The notes under the pieces are model-generated. The model was not told where the DNA came from. It searched no databases and was given only the letters and a program-made list of their open reading frames with translations. From Harmothoe impar (taxonomy: Eukaryota > Annelida > Polychaeta > Phyllodocida > Polynoidae), in assembly GCA_947462335.1 (NCBI GenBank), contig OX381717.1, positions 19,707,166-19,771,165 on the forward strand: a stretch of 64,000 bases of DNA. The letters are read 5' to 3'. Positions 19,503 to 31,616 of the stretch are shown here, one piece after another. Both the position numbers and the translations under genes were made by a program. The first letter of the stretch is position 1; each line of letters opens with the position of its first letter.

Positions 19503-20470
19503 ACCGTTATATATCGCGCATCATGAGAAGAAATCGACATGAAGCCTTAAAGCATCATGTAATCATTTAAGTGTAAGATTCTCCCTTACCATATGCCAGA
19601 AGCACAGTTTTTATTAGTCAGCCTAACAGCGTGAGAGTTACAGTTATGTTATAGTCAAACCGCTTGGGGAGGGAGAGGTTTAAATCCATTGTCAAACATA
19701 GCCACCCTTATCCAATGCACTGTCAACATAGCTGTCAGCCCACTGACTGCCCTCCTTACAAAGGCCTCCATTGTGTGACACCTATGCCACAGCCCTGAGA
19801 TAAAACAAAGATCAACCAAAACAAAGAGAGATTTCATCACATCTTATAAAGCCATAACCTCTAGGCAAAGACCCCCCCCCCTCCTCAATGGTCCTCAGCA
19901 TACCAGGTTTTATATAAGATATGATAACCATAAAACTCTACACTTTTCTTATAATATCCTCCGATGAATGTAAATTTATCAAAAACCATGCATTCTAGTT
20001 CTGCATGGGAGGAATGGGAAAGGTCTAGTTCCAGTGGTTGGAACTTCCTCGGTATAATGTATAACATAAATGTACTAAAAAGGCTTTCAGGGAATTCCCG
20101 ACAGGAATTCCGGCAGTGGTGGTTTTTCTGGGTGAAGTCATATTTATCTCATCCTCCTCTGATCGCCTCTGGAGCACGTGACCAAGACCACTTGGTCACA
20201 TGATCTCTGATCCCACTGTCATGACACACCTCACGATACCCACAAATATGTCTTGCACCAACAAAATCAAACACCTGTCAAAATATCATACCTTTACTCA
20301 AAACTCAATAACCATACCTTTAATCAATAAAATATTTTTGGGTAATTTACTAGGATATATTTTCTAAGTAACCAGAAAATATCTAGGATATAGAGAGATT
20401 TTACACTTTAATAAATAGTGTTTTATGACAACAGAATTTAGATTAAAGTGAATATTAAAGCCTGCGGCTG
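19503..20470. other. Intergenic upstream of gene A
   Basis: No gene supported. The stretch around 20165-20280 (TTGGTCACATGATCTCTGAT, then a 'cacctgtc' block) resembles stretches upstream of genes B (30660-30780) and C (37810-37900), suggesting upstream DNA was copied with the genes. Confidence 0.5.
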
Positions 20471-20474
20471 GTTC

Positions 20475-20580
20475 CCAGGTGTGTTGCTATATAAGGAGGT
20501 GGTGGGAGCTGGAGGCCATCACTCCCACCAGACACCAGCAGAGTGGTCATCTCACCCCGACACGACACAACCCCCGCACC
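20475..20580 (+). promoter_or_regulatory. TATA promoter and 5' leader of Gly/His-rich gene A
   Basis: TATATAAG at 20488-20495 lies 86 bp before the ATG. The block from CCAGGTGTGTTGC to the ATG is almost identical to that of gene B, and its first 75 bp or so also to gene C. The predicted start site is near 20520 (CATCACTCCC). Confidence 0.85.
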
Positions 20581-23500
20581 ATGAAGCTGCTGCTCTGTAC
20601 AGCCCTCCTGGGGCTTGTAGGTAGGTGAACTGTTCCCTTGTTAAGTAACAGATAGACTATGGTTATGAAAAGGTATATATAATTAACCACAGCTTACTGG
20701 TTGGGCCAGATGAGGATGAAGCCAAAGTCGCCTACCCAGAATCCTGTTGTTAATTCTACTTACCTTTTCATAGCCTTTGTCCATCTAGCTTAAACGTCGG
20801 TATTCAATATATCCAAGGTGTAAAGCCTTTGTCTGAGGCGTCCACCGTGGGTTAAGTAGTGTAAATTCTCATGTATAACTGGCAGGTTATACGCAAACTG
20901 AACCCTTAGTGCCGGTTGTACAGTATTATCGTATTGTAGGTGAGGGTGATAAGAATCGTTTTTTTTCGGAGTATAGTACAGTAGTAGAATGGCAATTTTT
21001 AGAACCTGTGTGTAGGTTTTAGGCTAGTCACAAAGTCAAGGTGTGGGTTGTATGCGAGATACAGGTTATAGGTAGGATTTTTTGGTGGAATAATAATACA
21101 ATGTTGTGTTTAGCAGTTTCACGCTTTGACATTTGATTTAAATGCAGTCTTTCGACCTGCATGCTACATAAATGCAGCCTTGGTGAGCGATCAGCTACTA
21201 CTGAAGTCAAATATCATACAGACCTTACCCGGCTAATACACTACTTTGGTTTTGGTTTCTATCTGTTCAAGGGTCCATAGATCAAGCAGTCTTTAATTTA
21301 GCTCTTATTCTAAACACAAATTTCGCCCCCTCTCTCCTATTTTGTTCTTCTGCGCATCGAGGGATTCTGTATTTCATATTTTTTCATTTAATGTATATCC
21401 CATATATACATATAGGGTGTAGGGAAGAACTTCTAGTCGGAATGCACTTAACTTTATTCAACTTTAAAATGAGGGACAATTTGATATAGAATATGGCCGA
21501 GTAGTATTCTACATTATCTAAAAATGGAAGTGCCAAAGTGAACCTTTTCCCTTACAGCCCTGAACTACCTTGAGGCTGCTGCCATTTCCCCTCATGGTGG
21601 TTTCGGTGGCCACGGAGGATTCGGTCATGGTGGTGGTCATGGCGGTTTCGGACATGGCGGTCATGGAGGTTTCGGTGGACACGGAGGTCATGGCGGATTT
21701 GGACGTAGCGGTTTCGGACATGGCGGTTTTGGTCGGGGAGGCCATGGAGGTGGATATGGCAACAACAACCAAGGACACCATGGTGGTTTTGCCCACGGAC
21801 AAGATAGAGGATATGGTAAGTTTTATTTTGTGCTTTTGAAACTGGGCTGGTATTCTCCTGAAAGGATGTGATATTGTAAGTTCATTTAACACTGCCATTT
21901 CACACGTATTAAATGACTAAATGCAAATCAAGCTTAACAAATGCTTTATTTTCTAAATGCATTCAAAACACAGTTTATGGTTTCTATTGAAGGCGAATAT
22001 AGATATTCAAATCTTTAAAATGTAATGCAATCTTAACATGATCTGTTTTATATCTTGTGTAAAAGTTTTTGATCCCTTTGATGACAGGACACGATGGCCA
22101 TTCTGATCATGGTCATGGTGGTTCCCATGGCAACAAGGGTTACGGTCATGGTGCTCAAGGACATGGTAACGCCAAATATGGCAGTGACCACACACAAAAG
22201 GGCTACGGAGGTGGAGAGCACCACGGACATGGTCAGGCCTATGGCAACGACCACCAGAAGAAGGGATATGGAAACAAGGTATTGATATTTAGTAGCTATA
22301 AATATAAATGTCCCAGACTTGGTGGCATGTTCCGATGGAAACTAGAACTTTTTCCAATTTCTTAAGTATTATGTAAGGGTAATACTTTTGAGGCCTTGTA
22401 GAAGTGGAAGAAATGCTATGGAACAAAATCATTGTAAACAAAATGAAAGTTATATGAATCATTTAACTTTAAACAAATGGAAAATGAGGTGCTGTTTTTT
22501 TACAAATACAAAGGCATTTTCCAGTTTTGAGTTAAATGATATCATACTTGCTGTATACATATATGACAATACTACTTTCTCCCTTCTTTCTCCTATAGGA
22601 CTATGGCAGCAGCGGCCACCAGGACAAGAAGGCTTATGGTGCCCACGACCAGCAGAAGTATGGCCACTCTGACCATGGCAAGAAGTACGGAGACAGCGGA
22701 GAGAAGTATGCCGGCGGCCACAGCAAGGGCTACGGACTGGAGCATGGTACGTAATTGTAAACTCTTTATCAAACACCAAAAAGTCATTGATATCTCCTAC
22801 TGTCAATGGTAAAACCATTTCTCTCTACTATAATTTTCTGCTTGGACTATGGGCTGAGGCAGGGTACGTAACTGACCTATTCACCCATGGGCCACATAGG
22901 TCCAGAGGTCCAGAAATTGAAATTGAGATTGAAATTCATTTTAGATAATTTGTTGATACATTTCTGAAAAAATCATGCAATGTCATGGGGTTCTTAACAC
23001 CCTTTCAGCAAGTTTAATGGGACAAGGGCCCCCTTTAAATTCTTCATGGCCAATCATTTTTGTGGTATTAACCAAAGCATGTGTGTGGTTATACAGTAGG
23101 TTGTTGATCTCTTTGCAGGCTTTCAATGCTCTACTAACTGTTTTACCATATGTTAATATTTCAGGAAAGACCTATGGCACTGAGTACACCAAGAAGTATG
23201 GACATGATGATGCCTACTACTCAGGAGGTGCCCACCAGCAGCACGGTGCTGCCCACGGGTCTCAGAGCCACGGAGCCAGCGACTACGGAAAGCATGGAGC
23301 TCAGGTGAATATTCATCAATTACACTAACTGTCTAGATTTCAACTGTTATATATTTCTTATCACATTTCTATAGTTTAGGATACTATTAGCCTCTGACTC
23401 CCTCAGGATTCAGTTGTTGTAATTACATTTTTCATTTGGCAAAAGGTTCACAAACATAGGGTGCTTTTCAGCTTATGCCAAAATGAGAATAGATTGAGCG

Positions 23501-24014
23501 ATTATAATCTCATGAGTTTACTCCAGATCCTCAGAGGTGACTCTATGATGAAAGCTATGAGGATTTATTGTTTATCATAACTCGACTTACCACTATTTAT
23601 CCATTCAATTATTTCACCTTTTGGATTAAAATAAATTCTAACCTTGATTTGGCACCCTAAGAACATACACATATTTGAATAATTACAATTTGGTCAGTGC
23701 ATGAAATTAATGTATTCCTATTTTGAATGCAGGCCAACAAGGGCTATGGCTCCCACGGACATGCCAAACAGGGACACCAATCTGGTGGCCGCGACTATGG
23801 CAGCAAGCACGGTAACAGTGGTCACCATGGTTATGGCAAACAGGGACACGGACGTGGATACGGCAGTGAGAACCATGGTTACGGTCAGGGCGCCCACGGA
23901 CACAATGCTCACGGACAACAGCATGGACACGGACACTCCGCTGGGCATGGACACGGGCATGAGAGTGGTTTCGGACAGGGACACCATGGGGGATTCAATG
24001 GTGGAGGACACTAA
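20581..24014 (+). CDS. Secreted Gly/His-rich protein A (6 coding exons)
   Basis: Coding exons 20581-20620, 21558-21815, 22088-22278, 22599-22746, 23165-23304 and 23733-24014, all with GT-AG introns; the sum is 1,059 nt, giving 352 residues. Exon 1 encodes a signal peptide (MKLLLCTALLGLVA), followed by NYLEAAA and a (GFGHGG)-type array in exon 2. Exons 3-6 are rich in Gly, His, Tyr, Lys, Gln and Ser with recurring KGYG, HGHG and GYGxxxHG words. No cysteine remains in the mature part. Such compositions occur in secreted structural and metal-binding proteins of invertebrates (jaws, beaks, byssus, cuticles, shell matrix). I do not recognise a named family, so function is open. It is the first of three tandem paralogues (with B and C); its exon 2 is the longest (258 nt). 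Confidence 0.9.
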
Positions 24015-24528
24015 ACTTAGGCATTTAGGTAAATAGTGTTTTTCGGAGAAAATTTATATTAGTTGATGTAGGTGATAAAATTATCTTGAATGAGCTAACT
24101 ACCATTTCAGTAGAGGCACATTTTTTAAATCATATAGAGATGGCATTGTTATAAGTCTTCCCAGTACATGTGTAAGACATGAAACATATATGCTGAATGT
24201 AAAAAAAGTTCATACATCTGTTGTATTTAAATGTGTTTATCTTTCTTTGCAGGTTTTAGTGAATTAGTATTAGTGTAGATAGTTGTATGCATCACGTAGA
24301 ATGTTATTGGAATGCACCACGTTGGACGACTGGAACGTTCAGGACTTGCACCCCTCACGGTCAAATATCAATCACTCCAAGGTTATGAAGACGACAACCT
24401 TGACCTTGCTTAGGACAGTTGCCATGGCAACTTGATGATTGTATGTAGTGTTGTTAGAGTTGTAACCATGTGTATTTGTCATGTAGAGGGTGGGTAAAAC
24501 CCACAATAAACATGTTGTCATTATTATC
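24015..24528 (+). terminator. 3' UTR of gene A with intron, palindrome and AATAAA
   Basis: The exon continues 14 nt past the stop to 24028, an intron follows, and the last exon starts at 24253 (TTTGCAG acceptor). AATAAA lies at 24505-24510. A palindrome AGTTGCCATGGCAACT at 24417-24432 is kept at the same place in genes B and C. Confidence 0.82.
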
Positions 24529-27431
24529 ATCAACACAAGTCTTTGTTTACCTACTTCCCATTGAGTTATGTGAGTATAACTATCAGAAGTAACATGTCAG
24601 ATATGTCCAAGAGGACAATGATACATTCCCTATTACATCAGAACATACACATTTAGTGTCAGTCAAGACCATAAAATGTCACTCGGTCCAGCCAGAACTG
24701 GATACCCTAGAATACATTATATCGAAAAGGATTTGTGAACTGACTCGTTTCAATTTTTTTGAAATACAAGATTTGCAATGCTTAAGTATTGGAAGTTGCA
24801 TATTCAATGAACCCCAATTGAATATGATTTGGCCATATTCAATGGTCTAAGGAAAAGTTGTCTTTCTTTTTCATTAAATGGGTTCAAATAAAAAAATAAA
24901 CATAAATGCCAATTACATTGATACCGTCTCTGCGGCTCTAACTTGTGGTATATGGCAAGGGTGCACTCAGGGGACACGTTAGAGAAGGTATCGATGGGCT
25001 TTGGTATTTAAAATAAATTGTTGCTGAACAGGTCCGCTCACATACATCCAGATAAGTAGGTGTACCAGTAGACAGGTTTATAACAATGCATGAATTATCA
25101 AACTTTTTCACATATCAAATTTTCAAATTTAATTTCATAAACGATGCATTCCTACTGAAATTCGTTAGAGGATATAGCAATTCTTTGCACGATAATCATG
25201 ATAATCCAGACCTGGTTCAAATGTAGAATCCCATTACTTGTATCTGGGTTTGCTTTTGTCATGGAATTCAATAAAATTATGATGCAATTTTATCGCCTTA
25301 AAACACATGAAGTACATTCCAATCAAGGTCATTAACCCTTATTCCCACTTACCCAGAGGCACCGAACATTGAATAAACATTGATAATTGCTTCTCAATGT
25401 TGATTCAATGTTGATTCAACATTGATTCAATGTTGAACTGAATTTTGTGCCCACTGGTTCACGGGTGTAATAAAGCACGCCTCATCATACACTTGTCCCA
25501 TACACTATTCTGGAACCGAATGGCACTTGTTTACAAACACTTTGACCTTGAAGTTGGATTTTGCTGGGTTTTGGCAATACTAGTTGTTAGCATGGAACCA
25601 GCAAACAGGACTGGGAACTGCGACCAGAAAATATGACGGGAAAACTCAAATCATACATATTCTTTTTTTTCCCTCTTGTTCCAAGCTACCAGCAAGGATT
25701 GCCCAAAGATGTCAAATTTCAGTTTCAAGGTCAAATTGGTGATTAACTTCTTTAACCCTATTACCCACACGGGGGTTGTGATTGTAGCGATGATAATACT
25801 GCAATATACTGCAATATACAGGCATATTTGGTACCAATTTGAAGCTGAGTCTGACTTGGGTACAAATCACGGCTTCTACGATATGAACTAGGGCGACACC
25901 TTGAGGAAATAGCAGTTACTACAAGGCTCCTCCACACCACCCAGTCACACGCGCTGACTCTATAAATAGTAGAGTCTGAGGGCGCTCATCCATGCCGTCG
26001 CATGCACATTGCAGCGCTGTTACATAACCCTATGCCCAGTTCTTGGAGAGGGGTGACTGAAATAAAACAATTCCTATATATTATTTCGACATTTGCCTGT
26101 TCTTCCCAGTAGCATATCCTGAAACAACCTCAGTTCCTGTCCAGTTCCTATTACTTCTGGAGTAAGTTGGGTCCATCACGGTTTCCTCGGGATCCTGAAG
26201 ATCGGCTGGTTGCTGGTGACCTAACCATACAGCGATTATATATGAGTCTTTCCAGACAGTCTACTGAGCGTGCCGTCATTTAGAGTTGACTGGGTTCGAG
26301 ACTGCACACCACCCTTGCAATGCAATGGCATTGTACAACTTAAACTGCATAGTGCTTCATATTGAACATTATCCACAAGTCCGCATTTACACATTACAAT
26401 CATGTCATACAATGCAGCAGAGATGCAGTAATGCAGTGCATCATGACAACAAATGAAGATTTTGGATCATGGAGCGAAGTATTAAGTCTCAAAAACAATC
26501 AACATAATAATGCGTTACTTTTTCATGGTACATTGTTCAGTTCTAAGAAAACAAAATTCAAGCAACATATTTTGTCAGTAGCACAGGATACCTCTTTAGT
26601 ATAAGCTGATGGGAATCTCTCTCAGCTCTTTGGAAAACTAAATAGAGCGTCATAGTTGACGCAGAACTACAGGGGGAGCAATTCATATTATCATATAATG
26701 TTTGTTTATGTGAAATAAAAGCAAGTTCTAACACGAAAAGAAAATGATCAGCACGAAAATGGCACATAAAAGGCAAAGATTATTATACAATACTCGTTCT
26801 TGCAGACTTACACATGACTATGTCAGAAGCTAGAAATTGGAAAGGGACCAACTAAGTTTCCGTTACAGGCAGCTTTTACTAAGCAAAATATGGTTCGAAT
26901 CTCTTTTCCCAAACCAGATGATAATTATCTTTCTCAATAAATTACCGATGGGGGCTTCCATATGGTGAATACACATTTTTTCCAGAAAATAGAGCCCCCC
27001 TCCACACACACCCCGTGTTGCATTATGTATGCATTAGAGTGAACCCCCCACAAAGTGCATACCCATTTGAGGTACTGCCCCTCTCCTTTTTTTCACTGAA
27101 TATCACTGATATCACTGATGTACCCTGATTTCTCAAAAAAAAGAAAAAGCGTAGGCCTACATAAAGAGTATGCTAAAATGGCTTCGTATCCCCCGCCTGT
27201 TTTCATGTACGCTTTTGTATGCATTTACCATAATCCCCCCCCGCCGCATCCCCCGATCAGTACGCACATACTTTATGGAAGCCCCCTATGGAAAATCTTG
27301 AAAAATTATTTCGGTAAACAATATTAGAATAAAATGAGCAACATTATTAAACAATATTTGTCTCCTACATGGAGACAATTTCTTTTGTACTCTGACAAAT
27401 GCATGGTAAAGATTCAAAATTAATACATAGA
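24529..27431. other. Intergenic downstream of gene A
   Basis: No gene supported. It holds a short array of ATTCAATGTTGATTCAACATT at about 25390-25435, a palindromic TATA-like site GACTCTATAAATAGTAGAGTC at 25956-25976 with no gene after it, and a block at about 26400-26790 homologous to 35960-36300 downstream of gene B. Confidence 0.5.
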
Positions 27432-27580
27432 CAAAGGCCCATGACCAGAGGATATTTTGGTATCGTTCCCCCCAAGGTGGGGCTGGGGCAGTATCCCACG
27501 AAGCCGCAGGCTGAGTGGGATGCGCCCCAGCCCCACCGAGGGGGGAACGGTACCAAAAATCCTCTGGCCATGGGCCTTTG
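27432..27580. mobile_element. Foldback/MITE, near-complete inverted repeat
   Basis: Starts CAAAGGCCCATG, ends CATGGGCCTTTG. The arms run through CCAGAGGAT, GTTCCCCCC and GGTGGGGCTGGGGC, leaving a spacer of roughly 40 bp near 27505, so the element can fold into one long hairpin. Another small palindrome (CGTATCCCATG / CATGGGATACG) lies at 27687-27713. Confidence 0.78.
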
Positions 27581-28937
27581 CCTTTATTTCATGGTTTTTA
27601 TTCTTCAAAATATGTTTAATTGCATATAAATGGCCATAAAAATTTGAACAAATGATGATGTCATAGGCCATGTGATACAGGAGGACCGTATCCCATGGGG
27701 GGCATGGGATACGGGATTTCCAGTACTTAAGCATAGTGGTCATCGTATCCACCATGAAATAAAACATGAACCACAACAGGGCAGCATAAAACATAAACAG
27801 CAAGTCCAGATAAGTAAAGTGCAGTTGTCAATTATAACACTTTCAGTGCTGATATGTGTCCGGTGCTTCTTATTTACAAGCCACCTTACCCATCTTTGGG
27901 GTAACCAAAGACTTCTATTTATAAAACAACATACTATTGGGCATGAGGCCCCCAAATGACTCTCTTGGATTCTGAGTGATTTTCCTATCTAGATAGGACT
28001 AATCTAACTTATCCTCTCACTTCACACCAGAGATAATAAGGTAGTGAATAGGATAGGGTGGATAACAGGTTATTATCTGTCTTACCAATGGCCACTTTTT
28101 TGTGGTGTTACCTATAATTCTATTGCAAATTAAATATGGCCTATATGGGAGCCCTCATGGCTCAATATGTCTAAGCTATATACCACTTTTGGGTACCTCA
28201 TAAGATAAATCGTGATGGTCCGATTATTTTTCATATTTTGAATCCTGCTTAAATATACTTAAAATGTTAGTACAATATCATATTTGGATAAAAGGGCCCA
28301 ATGAAATGTGCCATGAGAGCCCAATAAGAGGTTCAGATGTGGCCCAAGTATAGTATTTTACAGTGCATTTTCAATGGGGGAATTATACTGTGCACTCCAA
28401 AAATTATGAGTAAATTGAATCATAATCCGATAATCAGTCAAATTGTAAGCTAAACTCTAGGGAATGAGATTAAATAAAATACCTAGCACATAAAATATGG
28501 TCATAGGGCACATTCTGGTTCATTTTTAACAGCATTGATCGTTGAGCCCTAATCATCCGACCGTGTCACTTCAAGTAAACCTTTATCTATGTATTTCTGT
28601 CATGACAAGTCATGTAAGGTGACTTCCCTGCAAACAAAATCTCAAGCGGAACTCTTAGCATTTTTGAGTCATGACTCAAAAATTTAAGAATGTTTCTGGA
28701 ATGTTTTCTGAACATCTTTTTGCGTCTCATTACCTGTAGTTTATTGTTTTTGAATGAATAAAACTCGAGGAATACATATCATCATTCTAGTTGTGGAATT
28801 TCTGGTTATTTGCACAAGTAAAACTCTGGAAATACACATCACCATTGCACATTGAATGTTCACTATTCACAAGAATCACCTCTGTCTGTGTATATACAGC
28901 TTGTGTGTTTCCGGAGAAATGCACACGTTTCTAACTT
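27581..28937. other. Intergenic, no gene seen
   Basis: AT-rich sequence. Apart from the small palindrome at 27687-27713 I see no feature. Confidence 0.5.
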
Positions 28938-29190
28938 CACAGAGAAAAGAAACAGCGTCAAAAGGGAGTCCAGGCTGCCTCCAGAATGACTCCCCTCTTT
29001 AGGGGAGCCTACGTCCTTATGTGACTCCCTTAGGTGAGTCAGGGAACTATGTGACTCCCCCAGGTGACTCCCCTAGATGTAGGCCAGAGAGTTACCTAGG
29101 GGAGTCACAGGCAGCCTGGGCTCCCCGTAAGAGGGGAGTCATTCTGGAGGCAACCTGAACTCCCTTTGGACGCTGTTTCTTCTTTCTGTG
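28938..29190. mobile_element. MITE with CACAG ends
   Basis: The left end CACAGAGAAAAGAAACAGCG is mirrored by the right end CGCTGTTTCTTCTTTCTGTG. The arms continue through GGGAGTCCAGG and CCAGAATGACTCCCCTCT for about 60 bp. The interior repeats TGACTCCCC / GGGGAGTCA. No coding capacity. Confidence 0.82.
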
Positions 29191-30119
29191 TTGTGTAACA
29201 TGATTCTCAAAATCTGGTAAAATCAGAAGGAGATTGCATTTAAAGCTCAACATGCAATGATCAATAATTCATCTTTCTCTAGCCATTTTATCCTCTCCGA
29301 GTAGTTTATGCCTACTCCCCCACTCCTTTTATCCCTTTAACTCTTTAGGGGCGGGTGTCGCTAAAAGGTGACATTTGTCATACAATGCAGCCCCTGCGAG
29401 TAACTCGGCAGGGATACATTGGTGCATCACACCGACCCTTCAGGAGTGTCCCGACCATATGACGACCAAGGCATGATGTATTAAAGAGGCCTAGCATGGA
29501 TAAGACTTACCTGTCTTAGCGAGTCATGTGACCCCAAAAGCTGTCTGTTTGGTCAATGAGTTGTGCTAGTTCCCGTCCTTTTTGCTGCAATCCTTTAATG
29601 GTTAAGGACAACAGAATGCTTTACAGCATTACTGTATTTGATTTAATAAGCATACAGTGCGCTTATAAACTTATTTCAAACTAAAATACCAAAACAAAAT
29701 TTCATTCTATTCAGCGCTCACCCCCTCACCCATTTTCCCCAATTTTTATGAGGTTGCAGTGTTGTATTTGATGTATAGAGCACACAATACACTTAACAAA
29801 CTATTCTATTACATATTTCTGATAGTTAATAGTCCATTTGGGCACAAGAATACATATTTTGGGGGTCTTACATGCTAAAATCAGCCCAAAAAGGGAGGTG
29901 TAGGCTTAGTAGTGATGTGCACTTATTAGGTTGAATGCGCTATATACTTTTGTCGCGGTGATTACTGACTGCAGCCTTGGCAGCATGAGTAAATTGATGT
30001 GAAGCTTCCATGTTTAATACAGATGCCCTGAGGTTGATACACTCCCAAGCACTCCAGTACCGTTTTGGTGTACCATGTTAGTGGTAATGATGTGTCCTGG
30101 TAAAGACAACATGACACTC
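29191..30119. repeat. Intergenic with one CCCTTTAAGG-family copy
   Basis: 29335-29500 is a copy of the dispersed repeat (TTTAGGGGCGGGTGTCGCTAAA end and a GCAGCCCCTGCGAGTAACTC core). The rest is AT-rich without recognised features. Confidence 0.5.
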
Positions 30120-30442
30120 AAGGCTCAGTCTCATGAGTTTGTAACAGTTGAAACGTCTTTGACCGGGTGTCGTCTTTGACCGGTGTAGTCTTTGACCGGG
30201 TGTCATCTTTGACCAGGTATCTTACTTCAACTTTAACCAGCTGCACTGTCCAAAGTATTATGCAATAAGAAGTCCCACCAAGTATATTACTTCATATACA
30301 TATATAATATCAAAACAAAATTGGAAAAAAAACTTTTCTAGATACCTGGTCAAAGACGACACCCGGTCAAAGACTACACCGGTCAAAGACGACACCCGGT
30401 CAAAGATGTTTCAACTGTTACAAACTCATGAGACTGAGCCTT
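30120..30442. mobile_element. MITE with iterated GTCTTTGACCGG motif, copy 1
   Basis: The left end AAGGCTCAGTCTCATGAGTT is mirrored by AACTCATGAGACTGAGCCTT at the right end. Each arm carries four iterations of a roughly 17-bp unit (GTCTTTGACCGGGTGTC) in inverted orientation around an AT-rich centre. No coding capacity. Confidence 0.85.
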
Positions 30443-30792
30443 AAGAGGTGCATATGTGGTCATGATTGTAACTCACCTGTGCTGCATTGGTGCATCATGC
30501 TGATCCTTCACGAGGGTCCGCATAATGCATGGATTCAGACCTGGTGAGTTTAAACTACTCAGCAGGGCTGCATTACTGCATCATGCCAACCGAGGGAGTA
30601 ATGTATTGTTGCCTTCCTTAAAGGGTTGAAGGCAGGGGTGATCCTATTAGGGAACACCTGTCTCTTGGTCACATGATATTTGATCTCAAAGTCGTGATAG
30701 ACCAAAAGAGTCACATAACTACAACCAAAAGAACAACACAAGAACATATCCCTTACAAAAAGCCACACCCAAATCTGACAGCATCTATGAGT
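30443..30792. repeat. Intergenic, CCCTTTAAGG-family fragments
   Basis: GCATCATG and CAGGGCTGCATT words at 30480-30620, then a block (30660-30780, CTTGGTCACATGATATTTGA) shared with upstream regions of genes A and C. Confidence 0.5.
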
Positions 30793-31163
30793 ATATGGCT
30801 GTGTCTCATGAGATTGTAACAATTTGATAGTCTTTGACCAGGTGACGTCTTTGACCGTGTGACTTCTTTGACCAGGTGACGTCTTTGACCGGGTGACATC
30901 TTTGACCAGGAAGATTAAAACAGTTGAAAAGGGGCCTATTTAGAAAGAAAAGGGGGGGGGGGGAAAGTTTATATATATTATACCACTATATATTAAACAT
31001 TTCCCGGGATTTTTGTGTACCACCAATTTAAGTTGTTTTAATCTTGCAGGTCAAAGACGTCACCTGGTCAAAGATGATACACGGTCAAAGACGTCACCCG
31101 GTCAAAGACGTCACCCGGTCAAAGACTATCCAATTGTTACAAAGTCGTGAGACTGAGCCATAT
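30793..31163. mobile_element. MITE with iterated GTCTTTGACCGG motif, copy 2
   Basis: Same family as 30120-30442: ends ATATGGCTGTGTCTCATGAG and (inverted) ATATGGCTCAGTCTCACGAC. The arms are arrays of GTCTTTGACC(A/G)GGTGAC. Flanking TA dinucleotides allow a TA target duplication. A G-run lies near 30952. Confidence 0.83.
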
Positions 31164-31513
31164 CCCGTTGTCTATATATCTAATACACTGTTTAAGTGGC
31201 ATAATCACCTAGCGTATCCCACTCAAAATTCTAGTACTGTTCTAGTCTGCTATGTGGTTAAGTGTGAGTGGTGAGATTGCCCCTTTAGTACACTGTCCAT
31301 TTTTGTTGTCCTGATGCATGAATGCAGCCCTGACATGTAAATAACCCCATCTGCAACATTGCCTCATGGTTATCAATCCTCTGGCACTTTGTCATTGCAT
31401 TATAAAAACAAGTTAACAGGAAATCCTGAGGCATTATGTGGTCCGAGTGCAAAGCGTAAGTGTCAGTAAACATAAAACATGTCTGTGTCGTGCCGAGGCG
31501 GGGGTGTGGTGTG
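31164..31513. other. Intergenic upstream of gene B
   Basis: No gene seen; it contains a degraded GCATGAATGCAGCCCTG copy around 31315-31340. Confidence 0.5.
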
Positions 31514-31616
31514 GGTGTGTTGCTATATAAGGAGGTGGTGGGAGCTGGAGGCCATCACTCCCACCAGACACCAGCAGAGTGGTCATCTCACCCCGACACG
31601 ACACAACCCCCGCACC
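31514..31616 (+). promoter_or_regulatory. TATA promoter and 5' leader of Gly/His-rich gene B
   Basis: TATATAAG at 31524-31531. From GTGTTGC to the ATG the sequence is essentially the same as for gene A, although the introns that follow have diverged. Confidence 0.85.

Noticed and set aside
25956..25976. Palindromic TATA-like box GACTCTATAAATAGTAGAGTC as promoter of an unseen gene
   Set aside because: No ORF, signal exon or splice pattern follows within 1 kb; probably chance.
30120..31163. CRISPR-like array from regularly repeated GTCTTTGACC units
   Set aside because: Units are adjacent, degenerate and mirrored in two arms with no unique spacers; this is a MITE in a eukaryotic genome.
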